A DNA stretch of 64,000 nucleotides. It comes from Collybiopsis luxurians FD-317 M1. Its lineage: Eukaryota > Basidiomycota > Agaricomycetes > Agaricales > Omphalotaceae. The position numbers were made by a program, and so were the translations under genes. Position 1 is the stretch's first letter; every line of letters starts with the position of its first letter. Of the stretch, positions 22,180 to 35,161 are shown piece after piece. The notes under the pieces were generated by a model. It had not been told where the DNA came from. It worked only from the letters and a program-made list of their open reading frames with translations, and ran no database searches. The DNA is taken from assembly GCA_000827265.1 (NCBI GenBank), contig KN834754.1:822831-886830 (forward strand). Reading direction: 5' to 3'.

Positions 22180-24118
22180 ATGGCCCCCACAGCAACAACC
22201 TTAGAATATGCGTCTGAAGCACCGAAACCTCTCCCTTATCCTCGTCTTGCAAATCATCATATTTTAAACAACCAAACTCCAGATTATCTTCGACTCATCC
22301 TCAACAGCAAAGTCTATGATATCCTAAACGAAACTCCGCTTGTCCTGGCAACAAATCTCAGTACAAAGCTGGGGAATGAAATTTGGTTGAAGCGTGAAGA
22401 TCTGCAGGAGGTCTTCAGTTTTAAAATTAGGGGAGCATACAATTTTATGGCCAGTTTGAGCGAGGAAGAAAGATGGAAGGGCGTCGTTACTTGCAGTGCC
22501 GGTTAGTGTGCGTACTTTGAAAAGACTCAGAGTTCTCACTTTCCTTATCTTCGTATCTCTCAAAATTGGCCCGCTAACGAATTTTACACAGGGAACCATG
22601 CTCAAGGTGTGGCCTTGTCAGGCAGGAAACTGAATATCCCGTGTACCATTGTAATGCCTCGAGGAACACCTAGCATCAAAGTTCGAAATGTAGAACGACT
22701 TGGGGCCAAAGTCATCTTGTATGGACTTGATTTCGACGAAGCCAAGGCAGAATGTGCCAGATTGGCCGCCGTGCACGGGCTAGTCTTTGTACCACCTTAT
22801 GACGACCCGCTGGTGATCGCAGGGCAAGGAACCATAGGTATGGAGATCCTCAAGCAGTTGCCTGATTCCGACAATTTGGATGGCATATTTGCCGCTGTTG
22901 GGGGTGGGGGGCTAGTCGCAGGAATCTCTGCCTATGTCAAACGCATAGGAAGTCCCAACACCAATGTTCTCGGTGTCGAGACGGTCGACGGAGATGCCAT
23001 GGACAGAAGTTTGAGAAAGGGGGAGCGAGTCAACTTGCAGGAAGTGGGTCCTTTCAGTGACGGGACTGCTGTAAGGATTGTTGGCAGCGAATGTTTTCGT
23101 GTCTGTCAAGAATTACTAGACGGTGTTGTTAAAACTGACAACGATGCGATCTGCGCCGCTATCAAAGATATATTCGAAGGTAGTTTTGCCATCTGCTCAA
23201 GTATCATCTACTCAGTCTTTCTCGTAGAGACCAGATCTATTACGGAACCCGCTGGCGCTCTTGCTCTGGCTGGCCTGAAGAGTTATATTGTCAAAAACGG
23301 CCTCATCGGGGCCCAAAAAAGATTCGTCGCTGTGGTTAGCGGGGCGAACATGAATTTTGATCGTCTGCGGTTTGTTGCGGAACGCGCTGAACTAGGTGAA
23401 GGTCGGGAAGCCCTCTTCAGCGTCGATATACCCGAGAAACCCGGGAGGTACGTACTCGTCGAGCAAATTCGTCCCTCATCGTTTCCATGTACCTGGTCTT
23501 CAGCTTTCTAGCGCTTCACGATGTCCTTCATCCTCGCGACGTTACCGAGTTCATCTATAGATATAACAAGAACACAGCACCAGATAGAGCACACGTACTG
23601 GTTTCTTTCAAAGTAGACGCTCAAGCGCGCGAAAAGGAACTCAAAAACTTATTAAAAGAGTTTGAAGCTAGAGGCATGAAAGGCCATGATATCAGCGACA
23701 ATGAACTCGCTAAAAGTCATGGACGATACATGATTGGTGGCTCGCAGCTCGTCCCGAACGAACGAATTTTTCGATTCGGTGAGTGTTTTGGTTCTATTTT
23801 TGTAGACAGAGATTTAGCACGTTCAGCAGAATTTCCCGAACGTCCAAATGCCCTTCGCAACTTTTTGTTAGGGATTCAACACGATTGGAACATTTCGCTT
23901 TTCCACTACAGGAATCATGGAGCAGGTAGGTGGTTTCTACAGTAGTTGTTCTGAGGATTGAATCGTTCGCTTCAGATATCGGGAAGGTTTTGGCTGGAAT
24001 TCAAGTGCCTCCATCAGAGTACGCCGAGTTTGACGAGTTTTTGACCAAGCTAAACTATACGTATGTGGAAGAGACTGAGAATGCAGTGTATAAACGATTT
24101 TTGCTCGGTAATAGCTAG
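22180..24118 (+). CDS. ILV1: Threonine deaminase (threonine dehydratase)
   Basis: Catalyses threonine to 2-oxobutyrate, the committed step of isoleucine synthesis, normally in mitochondria. The catalytic domain shows the PLP lysine in [17 protein letters not shown], the substrate loop [13 protein letters not shown] (across the first intron), [19 protein letters not shown], and the phosphate loop [17 protein letters not shown], then [17 protein letters not shown]. Two ACT-like regulatory repeats follow ([21 protein letters not shown] and [20 protein letters not shown]), as in feedback-inhibited biosynthetic enzymes; so it is unlikely to be the short catabolic form. Five GT-AG introns were placed by motif continuity. 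Ends [11 protein letters not shown]. Divergent from IGPS and convergent with the complex I gene. Confidence 0.95.
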
Positions 24119-24258
24119 ATATTTCAAGGGAATTGTACACTTGTCGATGATGCGAGCATAAAATATTTGTTGTGAACCCTTCCGTGCCCACCCGGCTATA
24201 GATGAAGCTAAGGGGCACAAATTGCTAGCACAATCAAAGAAACACACACACATTCAGT

Positions 24259-24456
24259 CTAATGATGCTTCTCCTCAGGCTTCTTGTGGCTACTGAGATA
24301 CACGTTTTCTGCTATTACATATGCTGTGAAAGCGACAACGGCTATTCCGAATCCAGGAAACAGATTGCGAACGACGGTTGCTTTTTGGAAAACGGGTGAT
24401 TTTCTCCAGGCGTCGCGCTTGGCCCAAGGGTCTCTATAAAGAGGGAGATTTGACAT
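24259..24456 (-). CDS. Complex I B12 (NDUFB3-like) subunit
   Basis: A 65-residue protein, MSNLPLYRDPWAKRDAWRKS at its start, one membrane helix (FPGFGIAVVAFTAYVIAENV) and a Lys/His-rich tail ending EEKHH. The RDPWAKRxAWR motif followed by FPG and a single helix is characteristic of the NDUFB3/B12 accessory subunit of mitochondrial NADH:ubiquinone oxidoreductase. An upstream ATG at 24569 cannot be spliced in frame to this sequence by the visible sites; an intron ending at TTTAG just before the ATG suggests a spliced leader. Hence the start at 24456. Only 176 bp separate this ATG from the divergent PHD gene. Confidence 0.8.
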   Translation of the reverse strand: MSNLPLYRDPWAKRDAWRKSPVFQKATVVRNLFPGFGIAVVAFTAYVIAENVYLSSHKKPEEKHH

Positions 24457-24632
24457 TCTAAACGGCCAGTATGAAGAGCAGGAAAATAAGATAAAGTACA
24501 GCACGTACTAGGAGGTGGAAGTACCGGTTCAAGTTGTGACTTTGTTAAGGGCAGGCTGGCTGACGGCATAATTTTTGCCGGGTCGAATCAATTCACACCT
24601 GGTCCGAGCGTTTAACCCAAACATTTTTGCAA

Positions 24633-26600
24633 ATGGCCCAAGTTCATCTGATGGGTCCGCCTTTGTCTCCAAGAGCAAGACGTTCTGGACGTCGAGCACC
24701 ATCTCTCTCCAATTCTCATTCTCCAGAATCAGACGTTGCTCGCATCGTCAGCAGTTCTAGTAACGGTCGAAACAAGCGGTTGAAGCAGGAAGACGTCGAC
24801 GATCTCGGCGAAGACAGAAAGAACAGCTCTGCCCAGTCAGCGTCCAGCTCAGGATCTAACAAGTCTAAACGAAAACCAAAGGAAAAAGAAAAACCAACTG
24901 AACCGTCAGATCCGCCTCAGTCACTTTTACCTCCAGCAGCAGCAGATATGACAGCACCTGAACCCCAGACGGCAGAAGAAGACGAAGAACAGGGAATTAC
25001 ACGCTGTATATGCGGAAGTACTGGTATGTCTTGTACCTACTCTGCTCATTCGAGGACCTGATATGAATTCGTGAAAGGAGAGGACGACCCGGACGCTGGT
25101 GAATTCATGGTTCAATGCGAGACCTGTAAGGTCTGGCAGCACGGTCTCTGTATGGGATTCGAGTCGGAAGACCTGCTTCACGATGGGGACTACTACTGCG
25201 AACAATGCAGACCGGATATGCACGTCGAGCTGCTCAAGTTCGTCATTCTTTATTTTGCCAAAAAGGCATTCTAAAACATCTACAGAAGAATCGCCCGTCG
25301 TGACGGTCGTCCCCGCCATTCCTCCGCCACTTCTCACCATACTGCGGGTGCCAGTTCTCGCTTATCACGTTCCCGCTCTCCCCATCAGGCTACCAATGCC
25401 AAACAGCCATCTAAACGCCGGAATACCATGAACAGCAGGGATGCAGAATTCGACGAAAATCTTAAGCAAATTCTCGAAACCACTGCTATTGAGGCTGGAG
25501 CAGACCCTTCTTCCCTTCAACTCAACGGCCAACCGACAAGTACCTTTGGCTACGACGAAATCGAACACACGACTAATCGAAACAAGAAACGGAAGCGAGT
25601 CGAAACTACTGAACCGTGAGTCACGCCATTATTTCATTCTACCCATTTTACTGACCGTTTGACCAGCCCCGCCACGAAGAAACGCACAAGATCAGCGTCT
25701 ACTGCCTCCGATCATCCAGCCGCCGCCAATGGGAATGAAGAAATTCCCATCATTCTTCCTCCGCCCCCACCTCCTGTCTCAAAGTCTGGCGGTCGAAATA
25801 AACGAGGTGGCCGAAAATCCGCTGCAATCAATGACCTCCCGGTTGAAAATGGTGACGGTAAGGCATTCTTCGAAGAAACATGTCGAAATTTCTCACCGGA
25901 TTTGATAGGCCCTATTCAGCCTGCACTTCCGAAACGTTCCGGCAATTCGCACAGAAAAGGCGGCAAAGGAGGCGCGCGCGCACCCCAGTCAAACGCAGGA
26001 ACCGGTCAAGCTCCCGGGTCCGATTCTAAACGTGCACAAGGGAATAATAGCGCTGCTGCTCAGAATGCCGCAGATGCTCGTGCATACCGCAACTCCCATG
26101 CCTACGTGGTCTCTCAGCAACCTCTTTATACCTCTTGGCACCTTCCTGACTATCTTTCACATCTTGAAGAGATCCTACCAACGGAAGTGCCGAAACCTCT
26201 CGAAGTAGTAGCAGGAGCGATAGGTCGAGAAAGTGTAGAGCGGACAACTGAACGGGGTGTAAAAGTCAAATGGCCAAGCAAAAGAACTAGTGTTGCTGAT
26301 ATGAACAAACGAGTGAGGGCGCTCGTTGAATGGGTAGGCCGGGAGCAAGCCAGTGCTTCGGATCGGGCTAGACGACGTGAAGCTTTGGAAAAAGCACATG
26401 CTACCATCGCCGTTGCTGTGCCGTCCGCCGAGTCTCCGCCAGAAGGTGAAGCAAGCGCGCAACCACGGCCTGCAGACTTTATGACACCTAATACTCCTAC
26501 TTCCATGAATGATATGGAAGAACTCATGAAAGAGTTAATTTTATTCCAAGAGAAATTCGGACCTGGGGCCCGGAGAGAACGTCGAGCTGTTGTTTCATAG
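24633..26600 (+). CDS. PHD-finger protein, Cti6-like
   Basis: Nuclear protein with one PHD finger. The first ATG in frame is at 24633 (MAQVHLMGPPLSPRARRSGR). After a basic, Ser-rich region come ITRCICGSTG and, past an intron, EDDPDAGEFMVQCETCKVWQ, HGLCMGFES, DGDYYCEQCRPDMHVELL, a complete Cys4-His-Cys3 finger. The CETCKVWQHG core and the CEQC-RPD end match the Cti6/Bye1 class whose finger reads methylated histone H3K4. The rest is basic and disordered, with KRIARRDGRPRHSSATSH, EFDENLKQILE, and a C-terminal block SWHLPDYLSHLEEILPTEV. In yeast, Cti6 belongs to the Rpd3L histone deacetylase complex; that role here is inferred. Three GT-AG introns. Confidence 0.8.
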
Positions 26601-26818
26601 GATTGGCGGTCCATTGCTCTTGGTTATTGTGGCGAACTATGTCGTGTAATTGTAGTACTCGATGTATCTATTATGTATTTCTCAAATTATTAACTACTCT
26701 GGAAAATTACACGGGATTGCCATCATGACATCGGCATTCACAACACTGACACACAACTCTTTTGGATTCTTTACAACACGCTTGAGCTAAAGGCTCAGCA
26801 GCTATTGGCTGCACTCGC

Positions 26819-29800
26819 ATGTCTTCCGAATTTCGGTACCCGAATGGACCTGGAAGCTCACCTCGGGCTCAATCCTTGAATCTTTCTGATAGCGAAGGCG
26901 GAGATGAGGACCGCTTGGAGGAAGGCGGCGATTATTCTACGCGTATGGAAGAACTATTTGCTGACGATGCTCAAGAATCTACAATAAGTCCGGGCGATGA
27001 CTCTGACGACGATGAAGCTTTCCTTTATACTGGAAATGACGCGGACCTTTCGACTGGGTATAGAGACCAGCTGAGGGACGTTTTGGGAGACGAATCATCC
27101 GCTGAAATTCACGAAGTCGAAAAGTCCCTCATTGTGGAGCATCCTGTGGCCGAGCCTCAATTCGAGGACGATGACGATGACCCTTTGGTATGCTACTTCT
27201 ATGAAATAATGCTGTATACTCACCATCTATACCAGGAGGTTCTCTCCGACCAAACCCAGTCTACACCTGTAACTACTCCGCCCAGAATGAGCTCCCCAGT
27301 TCTCCAGGACACGCCTTCCAAGTTAGCCAAACCGTTTCTTCATCCAACAGTGTCCCGGCTACGTTCATACACTCCTCAGGCTTCCCCCTTACCGTCTAAC
27401 AGCAGTTTTGGAACAAATGCCTTACATACTGCTTCCCCTGCACCGTCCCATTTCTCTTCAATGTCTCGCGTATCCTCAGTCTCCAACCTCCGTGCTTCTT
27501 CATCCCTTGGCCAGTCCGATACTGCTCCGAACGGCCAGCCCAAAGTCTCTGACCGCGATGTCTTCAAATGGACCGAACTCAAGAATATCAGTCATCACAT
27601 TTATTCCGCATATTCTTCCAAGGCTTCGTCTGTGCTAGGAGCAGCTTTGGGATCCCCTACTGTCCTTTCTGCGAATGGTTTGATATGTGTTGGGACGGAT
27701 GACGGGCGGATATGTGTGTATGATTTCAGGCAAACACTCAAATGCATTTGCTACAACCCCGATGCTGGTCCGTGCTTCTTATACTCGTTCTATATTCGCT
27801 GTCTCACGATTTTTCACTTCAGGAAAATCCGTAGGCGCTGTGACTGCATTAGCATTATCTCATGACCATACATATGTCGCCTCTGGCCATTCCACGGGAC
27901 ACATACAACTTTTTGACCTCAAAATTCCTCAAAACTCTGCGCGGACAGTTGCACCCACGACTCTTGCAGTTGTATCTTCAGGTCGGAAGGAAGGTCATAT
28001 ATATGGCTCCCGGATAGTCAATATTGGCTTTGTTGCTGGCAGACATACGGCACTTGTGTCGGCGGACGAGCATGGACTTGCGTTTTACCACAGTTTGGGC
28101 AAGGTACTCTTTGTTGAGGCGCCAGACATTCTTCGTATTCTTGGCAAATATCCCTTGGACGGGCCCCTCATGCCTAAACCAACAACACCTCATCCTGACT
28201 CTATCGACTCACCGACCACACCAACGGCGGTCAGAAAACGTTCACGCTATACCATCCTGGCCATGATGCCTCTGCCTCTGGGAACAACTTCACACCCTAC
28301 GGATGCATATCAAGTCGTTGCGTTGTTGACACCCCACAAACTTGTCGTCGTCGGCCTCAAACCCACGCCTAAGACCTGGTTCAAATTTTCGCGTGACGGA
28401 GCAGCCTCTCGAACGAGGTCGAGATCAAGAGGGACACTCTCGTGGTTTCCCAGTGTGCTGCCCAATACCAGTAAGGAGGACGTAGCACAACCAGTCATAG
28501 AAGAGCCGAGTACGCCATTATTGGTCTGCTCTTGGGGCCGCACGATACATATCCTACGTGTTTTTGAGTCGCGGACTAGGCAGCTTGTTCGTAACCTCAA
28601 GACGGGAAAATCAAGTGAACTTGAAGTCGGTGGTATCACCTACTTGGACGCGGGAAACTGGTCAGCAGATGAAGATATCCTAGCGCTTCAATGGTTAAAT
28701 ATCAATGTGGGTTGGTGCTGTCTGTTCCTGTCTCGAATATCTTTCTGACAACTCTTCAGCAAATCATCATTATCACGGCGTCGACGTTGCAAGTATATGA
28801 TCTTAATCGTTCCCGGATCATCGAAAGAGTATCGTTCGATGGTCTATCGCTGATCTCTCCCTCACTTCGATTCACTGTCTCTGGAGCTTCCTCGTACCCC
28901 GACTCTGTTGGCGATGTTGCACATAGTGTTCGAGTTTACAAGAGCAAAATCTTCATCCTGGTTCGTATCCATTCGGCTACAGCGTTTTGGACATTGCACT
29001 TACAATCCATCAGGGAAGAGAACGAATACAAGTTGGAACACTTTTGACATGGGCAGACAAAATTTTGAGTTTTGTGCAAGAAGGAGCCTTCCTTAGTGCG
29101 ATAGAACTCACTAGGACGTATTACCTCGGAGAAGCTCCTGGAAATACCAACGGCCTTCCTGATGATCCTCGACTTCGGCAAGAGGTTATCGGAGAGAAAA
29201 TGCGCGAGCTGATGGTCGCATCTGCCAATTATACCTTCTCGGAAGACCGCATGACGGACGGAACTCATGACACTCCTGACGGTCGCGGGGTTGACCGAAC
29301 TTCATTGTTTGAGGGCCTCGTTTCTACATGTGCTCGTGCCTGTATAGCTCTGGAGGACTTCGAGTTTCTGTTTGAGAACTTATTCCAGCTCTATGACGAC
29401 AGTGGCATCTCTCAAATTTTCCTCACTCAGCTGGAGGTGTTCGTTCTGAACAACGAAATTCATCATGTTCCACCACGTATCACACAGCGGCTAGTCGCAA
29501 TGCACGATGACAATTCCCGGCCTGACCTTGTCGAGCGTATCATCTGGCACATTGACGCTGAGTGCTTGGACATCAACCAGGCCGTTCGAATATGCCAAAC
29601 TCACCATCTGTATGACGCTCTGATATATGTCTACACTCGGGCATTGCGGGACTACGTTGCTCCTGTAGTCGAGTTGCTCGGTTTGATTCGCAAAGTACAT
29701 CAGTATCGCCGAAGAAAAACGGAATATATAGAGATGTCCATGGCGCAGATGGAACCAATTATCTTGAATGCGTACAAGATATATCCTTATCTAGCGAACG

Positions 29801-31716
29801 TTCTTTCAGGACTGACCTACCCCAGTGAACAGCCTCTGGAAGAAAAGGAAGCACTCCAGGCCAAAAAGGACGTGTATACCTTCTTATTCTTTGGCCGGTC
29901 GAATGTTTGGCCTCCAGGTGATGGTGGAAAATTGGTCTTGACTGCCGACGAGGAAGGTGGCGTAGAACCAACCTACCCTTATGTTCAGCAGTTACTACGG
30001 TATGATGCCGAATCGTTTCTGCATTCACTCGACATCGCTTTCGAAGACGCGTATTTGAATGAAGAATCACCAGCTGTGGACCGCTTGGTTATTGTTCGCA
30101 TTTTAATGGACATTGTAGCGTCCCCTTACCTCAGTCAAGCCGACAAAACCTTCATCCACATATTTATCGCTCGAAACGTTCCCAAGTATCCCCAATTCCT
30201 GAAGGAACCTATACCATTTTCAACTCTTCATCATATCCTTGTCTCTCTCGCTGAAGATCCAGATCCCGATACAAGGGAAGATCGACAGCTGGCTGCAGAA
30301 TATCTTCTGTCCGCTTACAACCCACATAACGTACCTCATATAATAGAACTCTTCAAGAACGCTGGTTTCTTCAGAATCCTGCGAAGATGGCATCGTCAAG
30401 ATAAGCAATGGGGACCACTGCTTCAGACGTTCTTGCAGGATCCTAATCTCCCTCTTTTTGAGATGTTCCACGATCTTGATGAAGTCTTGGAGATCTCAAC
30501 GCGAGTTTCCCAAAATGTGCTTCCTCAAGAACTAGTGGTCATTGTTCAGGATGCCTTACCTTCTCTGATGCAGAAGAACTCACCTAGTACAGCGATTCTA
30601 ATCGACAAACATATCCCTACTCTGCACGATCGAGCCATAGATTCCTTGCCGAGAGGTCATGATGAAGATCGATACTCGTATCTCCATTGCCTTCTTGGAC
30701 CCCCGGACGAGGCAGAGTATAGTCATTTCCACCAGCCTCATCCTTCCCGCAACCTCTCTTTATCTCTCCGCCAGCTGTACGTCACCCTTCTGTGTCGAAT
30801 TCATCCAGAGAGCGTCATTCCTACTCTCCAGTATCTACCGTCAGAAGCGGTAGATTGGGAACATGCTATATCAGCCTGCGAGACCAGTAAGGTTTTTGAC
30901 GCAGTGATGTGGGCATTGAACCAACAGGGAAAGCCTATGGACGCGCTTGCGAAAGCTGATACTTTCGACAAGAATCTGGCGATAGAGCTCGTCAACCTCT
31001 TTCGGTCTGTTCCCGACGAAATTCCTCCTGTCGATGTCAGCTCTATCTTGCGAAGTTTGGAAGCTATCGCACGTACTGGTATCGCCATTTGCACTGAGCG
31101 ATCACGCGGTCTTTCGGCGACAGATGTACCTCTTGAAGATATCTGGTTTCAACTTCTGAACAGCCAGATAAATTGTGTACAAATCTTGACTGATTCCTGT
31201 TCTTCAGAGGCGTTATCCACAGACTTGCAATCTTCTTTCACTTCTCCAATTGTTGAGGCTGAATGGAAAGTGCTTTCCACTCTGCGGTCTTTGGTCCAGG
31301 AGACTTTCAGCGCGCTTGTGTCTGTAACGACCACGCGTGCCGTATCTTTCCCTCGACTGTTCAATCGACTTGTAAATGTTGCTCCGCAATCCCATGTTAC
31401 GACAGGGACACAGTATACAGAATTCCGCACCATCCTCACAGGAATGCTCGAATCTTACCGCTCAGATGGTGACATGCTTATTATTACAAAGCATTTGCTT
31501 GACAGAGATTTGTTTGAGAGGCAGGAAGAGGCAACACGAGAACGTACAAGAGGTTGGGCACCGTCTAGGACAACTGATTGCTTTGTTTGTCGCAAACCCC
31601 TTTTACTGCGTGGTAAAGAGCAGTTGGGTACGGGTGATATTTCAACTGACCAGCGTATTATTGTTTCTCGGACAGGATCTATCTATCATAGCCAATGCTC
31701 CCCAGTAATAGCATAA
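26819..31716 (+). CDS. VPS8: Vps8, CORVET tethering subunit
   Basis: Large endosomal tethering protein. An acidic N-terminus (SDSEGGDEDRLEEGGD) leads to a beta-propeller: LICVGTDDGRICVYDF, ALALSHDHTYVASGHSTG, ADEHGLAFYHSLGKVLFVEA and LRILGKYP. After introns at 27188-27236 and near 27768 the helical solenoid follows, with FVQEGAFLSAIELTRTYYL, a long single exon to the end, and LIYVYTRALRDYVAPVVELL. The C-terminus CFVCRKPLLLRGKEQLG ... SIYHSQCSPVIA keeps the first Cys pair and a His-x2-Cys pair, that is about half of a RING. Vps8 with Vps3 confers Rab5 binding on CORVET for early-endosome fusion. Convergent with COG2, 70 bp between stop codons. Confidence 0.93.
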
Positions 31717-31786
31717 CACAAGCACGTAGAGTATTATTAGTAATAGCGATGGTGAAGCTAGTAACGCCGCGGTCACTGAGTATCGT

Positions 31787-34700
31787 TCAGGTCGCTTCCG
31801 AAGCTGCTGAATGACCTTGAGGATGAGGGAAAGAAACGTGTGTCAACTTGAACTCACTCTCGGTAAGACTTCTTCGCACTAGACTACTCAGTGCAAGAAA
31901 CGTCTCATTTTTTGCTGGATTGATACCGAGCGCCTCTGCATCCTTTCCGAGTGCTTGCACATCCAGTATGAGCTGTGCACGGATACGTTCCTCATCCTTG
32001 CCTTCATCGTCTTTTGACGCCGCACTACCAAAGAGAGAAAATGGGGCATTGCTCTTCTTTCCTTTCTGAAGTTTTTGGAGGTATTCTTCAGCCTTTCTCA
32101 GTGCGGTAACATGAGAGAAATATCTAATGGGCGTTTGTGCGTTAATCAGGAAGAAGCAGAATAATTGCATCAACTCACTTGTCACAAATATTATCAAAGA
32201 TTTGACCTGCCCACTCCTCAAGATGTTCGTCCTTAAGGATCGCACCGACACCATCATTTCCAGTTATTCCAAAAAATACCTTCAAAGGTCGGAGGATAGA
32301 TGATACCCAAGGCTGAGGTTCCGTTGGCAGCTGTTTTCTCCCTCTAAGGTCAGTTCGAATTTTGTTCACCGCGTTCAACGGAACGATACACCTCTCAGTC
32401 AATATCGAGACAATCGTATGCGACATCGGTACGATCAATGCAAACATTTCGAGGAGAGCATTATCAAAAGCATCTAAAGCAAACAGTTAGTAACGTTACA
32501 TTCCAAAGGGTTAGAAACACTCGCCCTGAGGCTTAAACACATCGTCGCCTTCCTCGTACTCCCCCATTTCAGGAAGCATCATCCGTATTTCTTCCTGCCA
32601 GAGAGTCGTTGCGCTATATTTCAGAGTTTTCATGTCCGCAATCAAAAAAACATATTTATGTAGTAAGGTTTCATCGGCGGCAAAGGCTTCGATAGAAGAT
32701 CTTTCGGGAAGCGGTGTAGACGCTCGAGTGCTTACTTCGAAACCCTTGAATGTAATCAGAAAAGTGACAGACACACAAAACAATATTTTTAACCTTTCCA
32801 ATAGCAGCAGTTTCGACGATTTGGGGAGTGTTTTCTTGCACAATGTCATTCAACCAGACTCGATATCTGCTGAAAAGCTACTGAAATTGTCAGTCTAGAG
32901 ACAAAATGTGTCCAAGAATTCACAGACTTGCAACGTCAATCTCCAGAATCTGTAACTTAATTCCGGGATGTATATCTGGGCACTCCAGCTAGCAGTTAGA
33001 GCGACCCAGACAGCACTTGCTTGGGCCGTGAGAAAAGAGTCGGAGGTTGCTATAAAAGGAAGGCGAAGTACTTAGAAAGGCATACGATCATGTGTAAATC
33101 TAACAGACCAACGATTTTTGCCGAAGGCTCAAGAGGAAGAGCTAGAGCGTCTTCAACTTTGCCTATAATTTCCTTCCAGCGCATTTGGAAATAAACAGGC
33201 AGCTGCCAGCGCTTCTCAAACATTGAGTAAACGGGATGTGCCCGCATAATTTCAACTGCTAGGGCGGAAGGAGCCAGAAACTCGAGAGAACGAATAAAGG
33301 CTTGGGTTATTTCATAGTTCTTTGGAAAAATCTTCGTAAGACTGAGACATGAAAAATTCCGATATGACATACCTTTCGAAACTCGTCTGGCCTGCCGGCT
33401 GCGAATACCACACTACCGAGATCATCCATAATGGCCTTACCAAGTTCGCTCCATACCACATTTGCCATGATATCAAAGCCTGAACGTTGTTGATTTACTC
33501 CATTCTCTATACTTCCAAAGGGGCTGGCAGAAGCGCGCGATTTGACGGAAACCTTGTCGGCAATGTCCATTATACTACTAAGATCCCGCTCGACGAATCG
33601 AAGGATTTGAGTGTACAGTTTTGCCAAGGGATCATCGCTATCGTCTAGGATACGGGAATATGGCGACTTCGACTTTCCCAGGGCAGACGGAAAGGCACTT
33701 TGTTGGGCTGAAAAGGCAGTGAACGGTGTGAACGGTGTACGCGGAGGCATTGAAGATGAGGAATTTGGATTTGGGAAAGAGGATGCAGTTGAGGTCCGAA
33801 ACGGTGTATGGGGAAGCAAAGGGGAGTGGGGAGCAGATAACGCCCCGGTGAAGACTGTCTATGTAAACACAAGTAAGTCTTTGACGTTGTGTGATGCTGA
33901 ATTCGTACCTTCTTTATAAAAGTACGCATAACTTCCGTTCGAATAATCTCCTCTGCATCTCTCCATAACCCAAGGACATCGTACGTTCGCAGACATTCTG
34001 ATAAATCGGGCAGAATTTTATTCTTCTCCAGGTCTGATAATTTGGCTTCCCCAGTGACTGCGGAAAGTGTTGAAGCAAATAAGGCATCCAAATCCGAGGA
34101 TATTGACGACTGTATGCGTTCAATTCTCTACGAACCATGTGAGCCCCGACGAGGAGTACGTGCAAGAGATATCACAAACCCATTGAATTTCGTCAACGAA
34201 TGCACAATTCTCCGAACGAGCTTTCGACGCATGATACAGTAACTGAGTATACTCCGCTGCCACACGGTTCAGGTGTTTCGCTTTATTCGCCTGCGATCTG
34301 TGACAATTATTACATTTTCATCTGAAGGTCCTACAAAATTTGCGGCACCTTTCGTCGTTACTATCGGTAGTTATGATGGTAGTAGTTTGGAAACGTTCAT
34401 AGTCAACTGGATCCTCATCTTGACTTGGATTGGAGATGGATAGTAGAGATTCCAAACGAGTAACAGATTCCGAAATCTTGAGGAGTAGATGTAGCAAAGT
34501 CTGGATATCGCTTGAGAAATCAGTTCTACGCGGAAAGGAGAGCCGAACCTTTTCCTCTCTGATAATAGCCCTCCGCTCCATTTTTTGCATTATTTCGTCT
34601 TGAATGGCACGTAACTCGGCTTTGGAAATCTAGATGTGTATCGTTAATGTTTTCTCGCGGTAAAAGTATTTGGACGTACAGATATTTCCGACTTTAATGA

Positions 34701-35084
34701 GTTCAAAGGAGCCATCAGGTTGGAAAGTCTGTCACCCTCCCCTTTGAGATCTGTGCTAAGGCTGATGAATGCCTCATAGTCATCGTTGATGAGTTTCACG
34801 AGCTCTTCCTTCAACTTGACCATGTAGTCCCTTAATTCGGTTCGAAGATCTTGCAGAGAGGTATAAGAGCGAGAAAGAAGAAACTCTTCGACATCGAAAA
34901 CTTCCGCAGAAAGAAAAGGATTCGCGTGCGAGAGAGGGGTGTATACTGGGAGGTCAACGGCGGGCTGCGACTCGGCAGTTTGTGGATGAGATGATTCTCT
35001 GGATTCAAGCTCTTCCGCTAGTCTTTCTAGCTGAAATGGGTCACTTGAGGATGAGGCAGAATTACCAGGACTGAATATTGCCAT
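31787..35084 (-). CDS. COG2: COG complex subunit 2
   Basis: Conserved oligomeric Golgi tether subunit for intra-Golgi retrograde traffic. ATG at 35084 (MAIFSPGNSASSSSDPFQLE). The family-defining N-terminus is clear: PFLSAEVFDVEEFLLSRSYT, LQDLRTELRDYMVKLKEELV, LINDDYEAFISLSTDLKGEG, LMAPLNSLKSEIS, then a coiled region (AELRAIQDEIMQKMERRAII). Continuing exons give AKHLNRVAAEYTQLLYHASK and FVDEIQWRIERIQSSISSDL, with the intron GTTTGT...CGTAG placed by frame, then a Ser/Pro-rich insert (PRTPFTPFTAFSAQQSAFP) and a long C-terminal helical region ending HPQGHSAASEAT. About ten introns; donors checked were GT. Its ATG is 77 bp from the ATG of the divergent hemerythrin gene. Confidence 0.9.
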
Positions 35085-35161
35085 TGTGACCGTGAAAGCA
35101 GCAGTTATTTAGCGCCCGGAAGGGTAATGTCAGCGTCTAATAAGCGCGCGCCTACTGCTGT
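35085..35161. promoter_or_regulatory. Very short divergent promoter COG2/hemerythrin
   Basis: Only 77 bp separate the two start codons. The stretch has GC-rich segments (AGCGCCCGGA, AAGCGCGCGCC) and no TATA box that I can see. Both leaders and core promoters must be packed here or overlap the neighbouring coding sequence. Confidence 0.5.

Noticed and set aside
24457..24569. Upstream ATG (MPSASLPLTK) as the start of the complex I B12 subunit
   Set aside because: No visible donor/acceptor pair joins it in frame to MSNLPLYRDPW; more likely an upstream ORF in a spliced leader.
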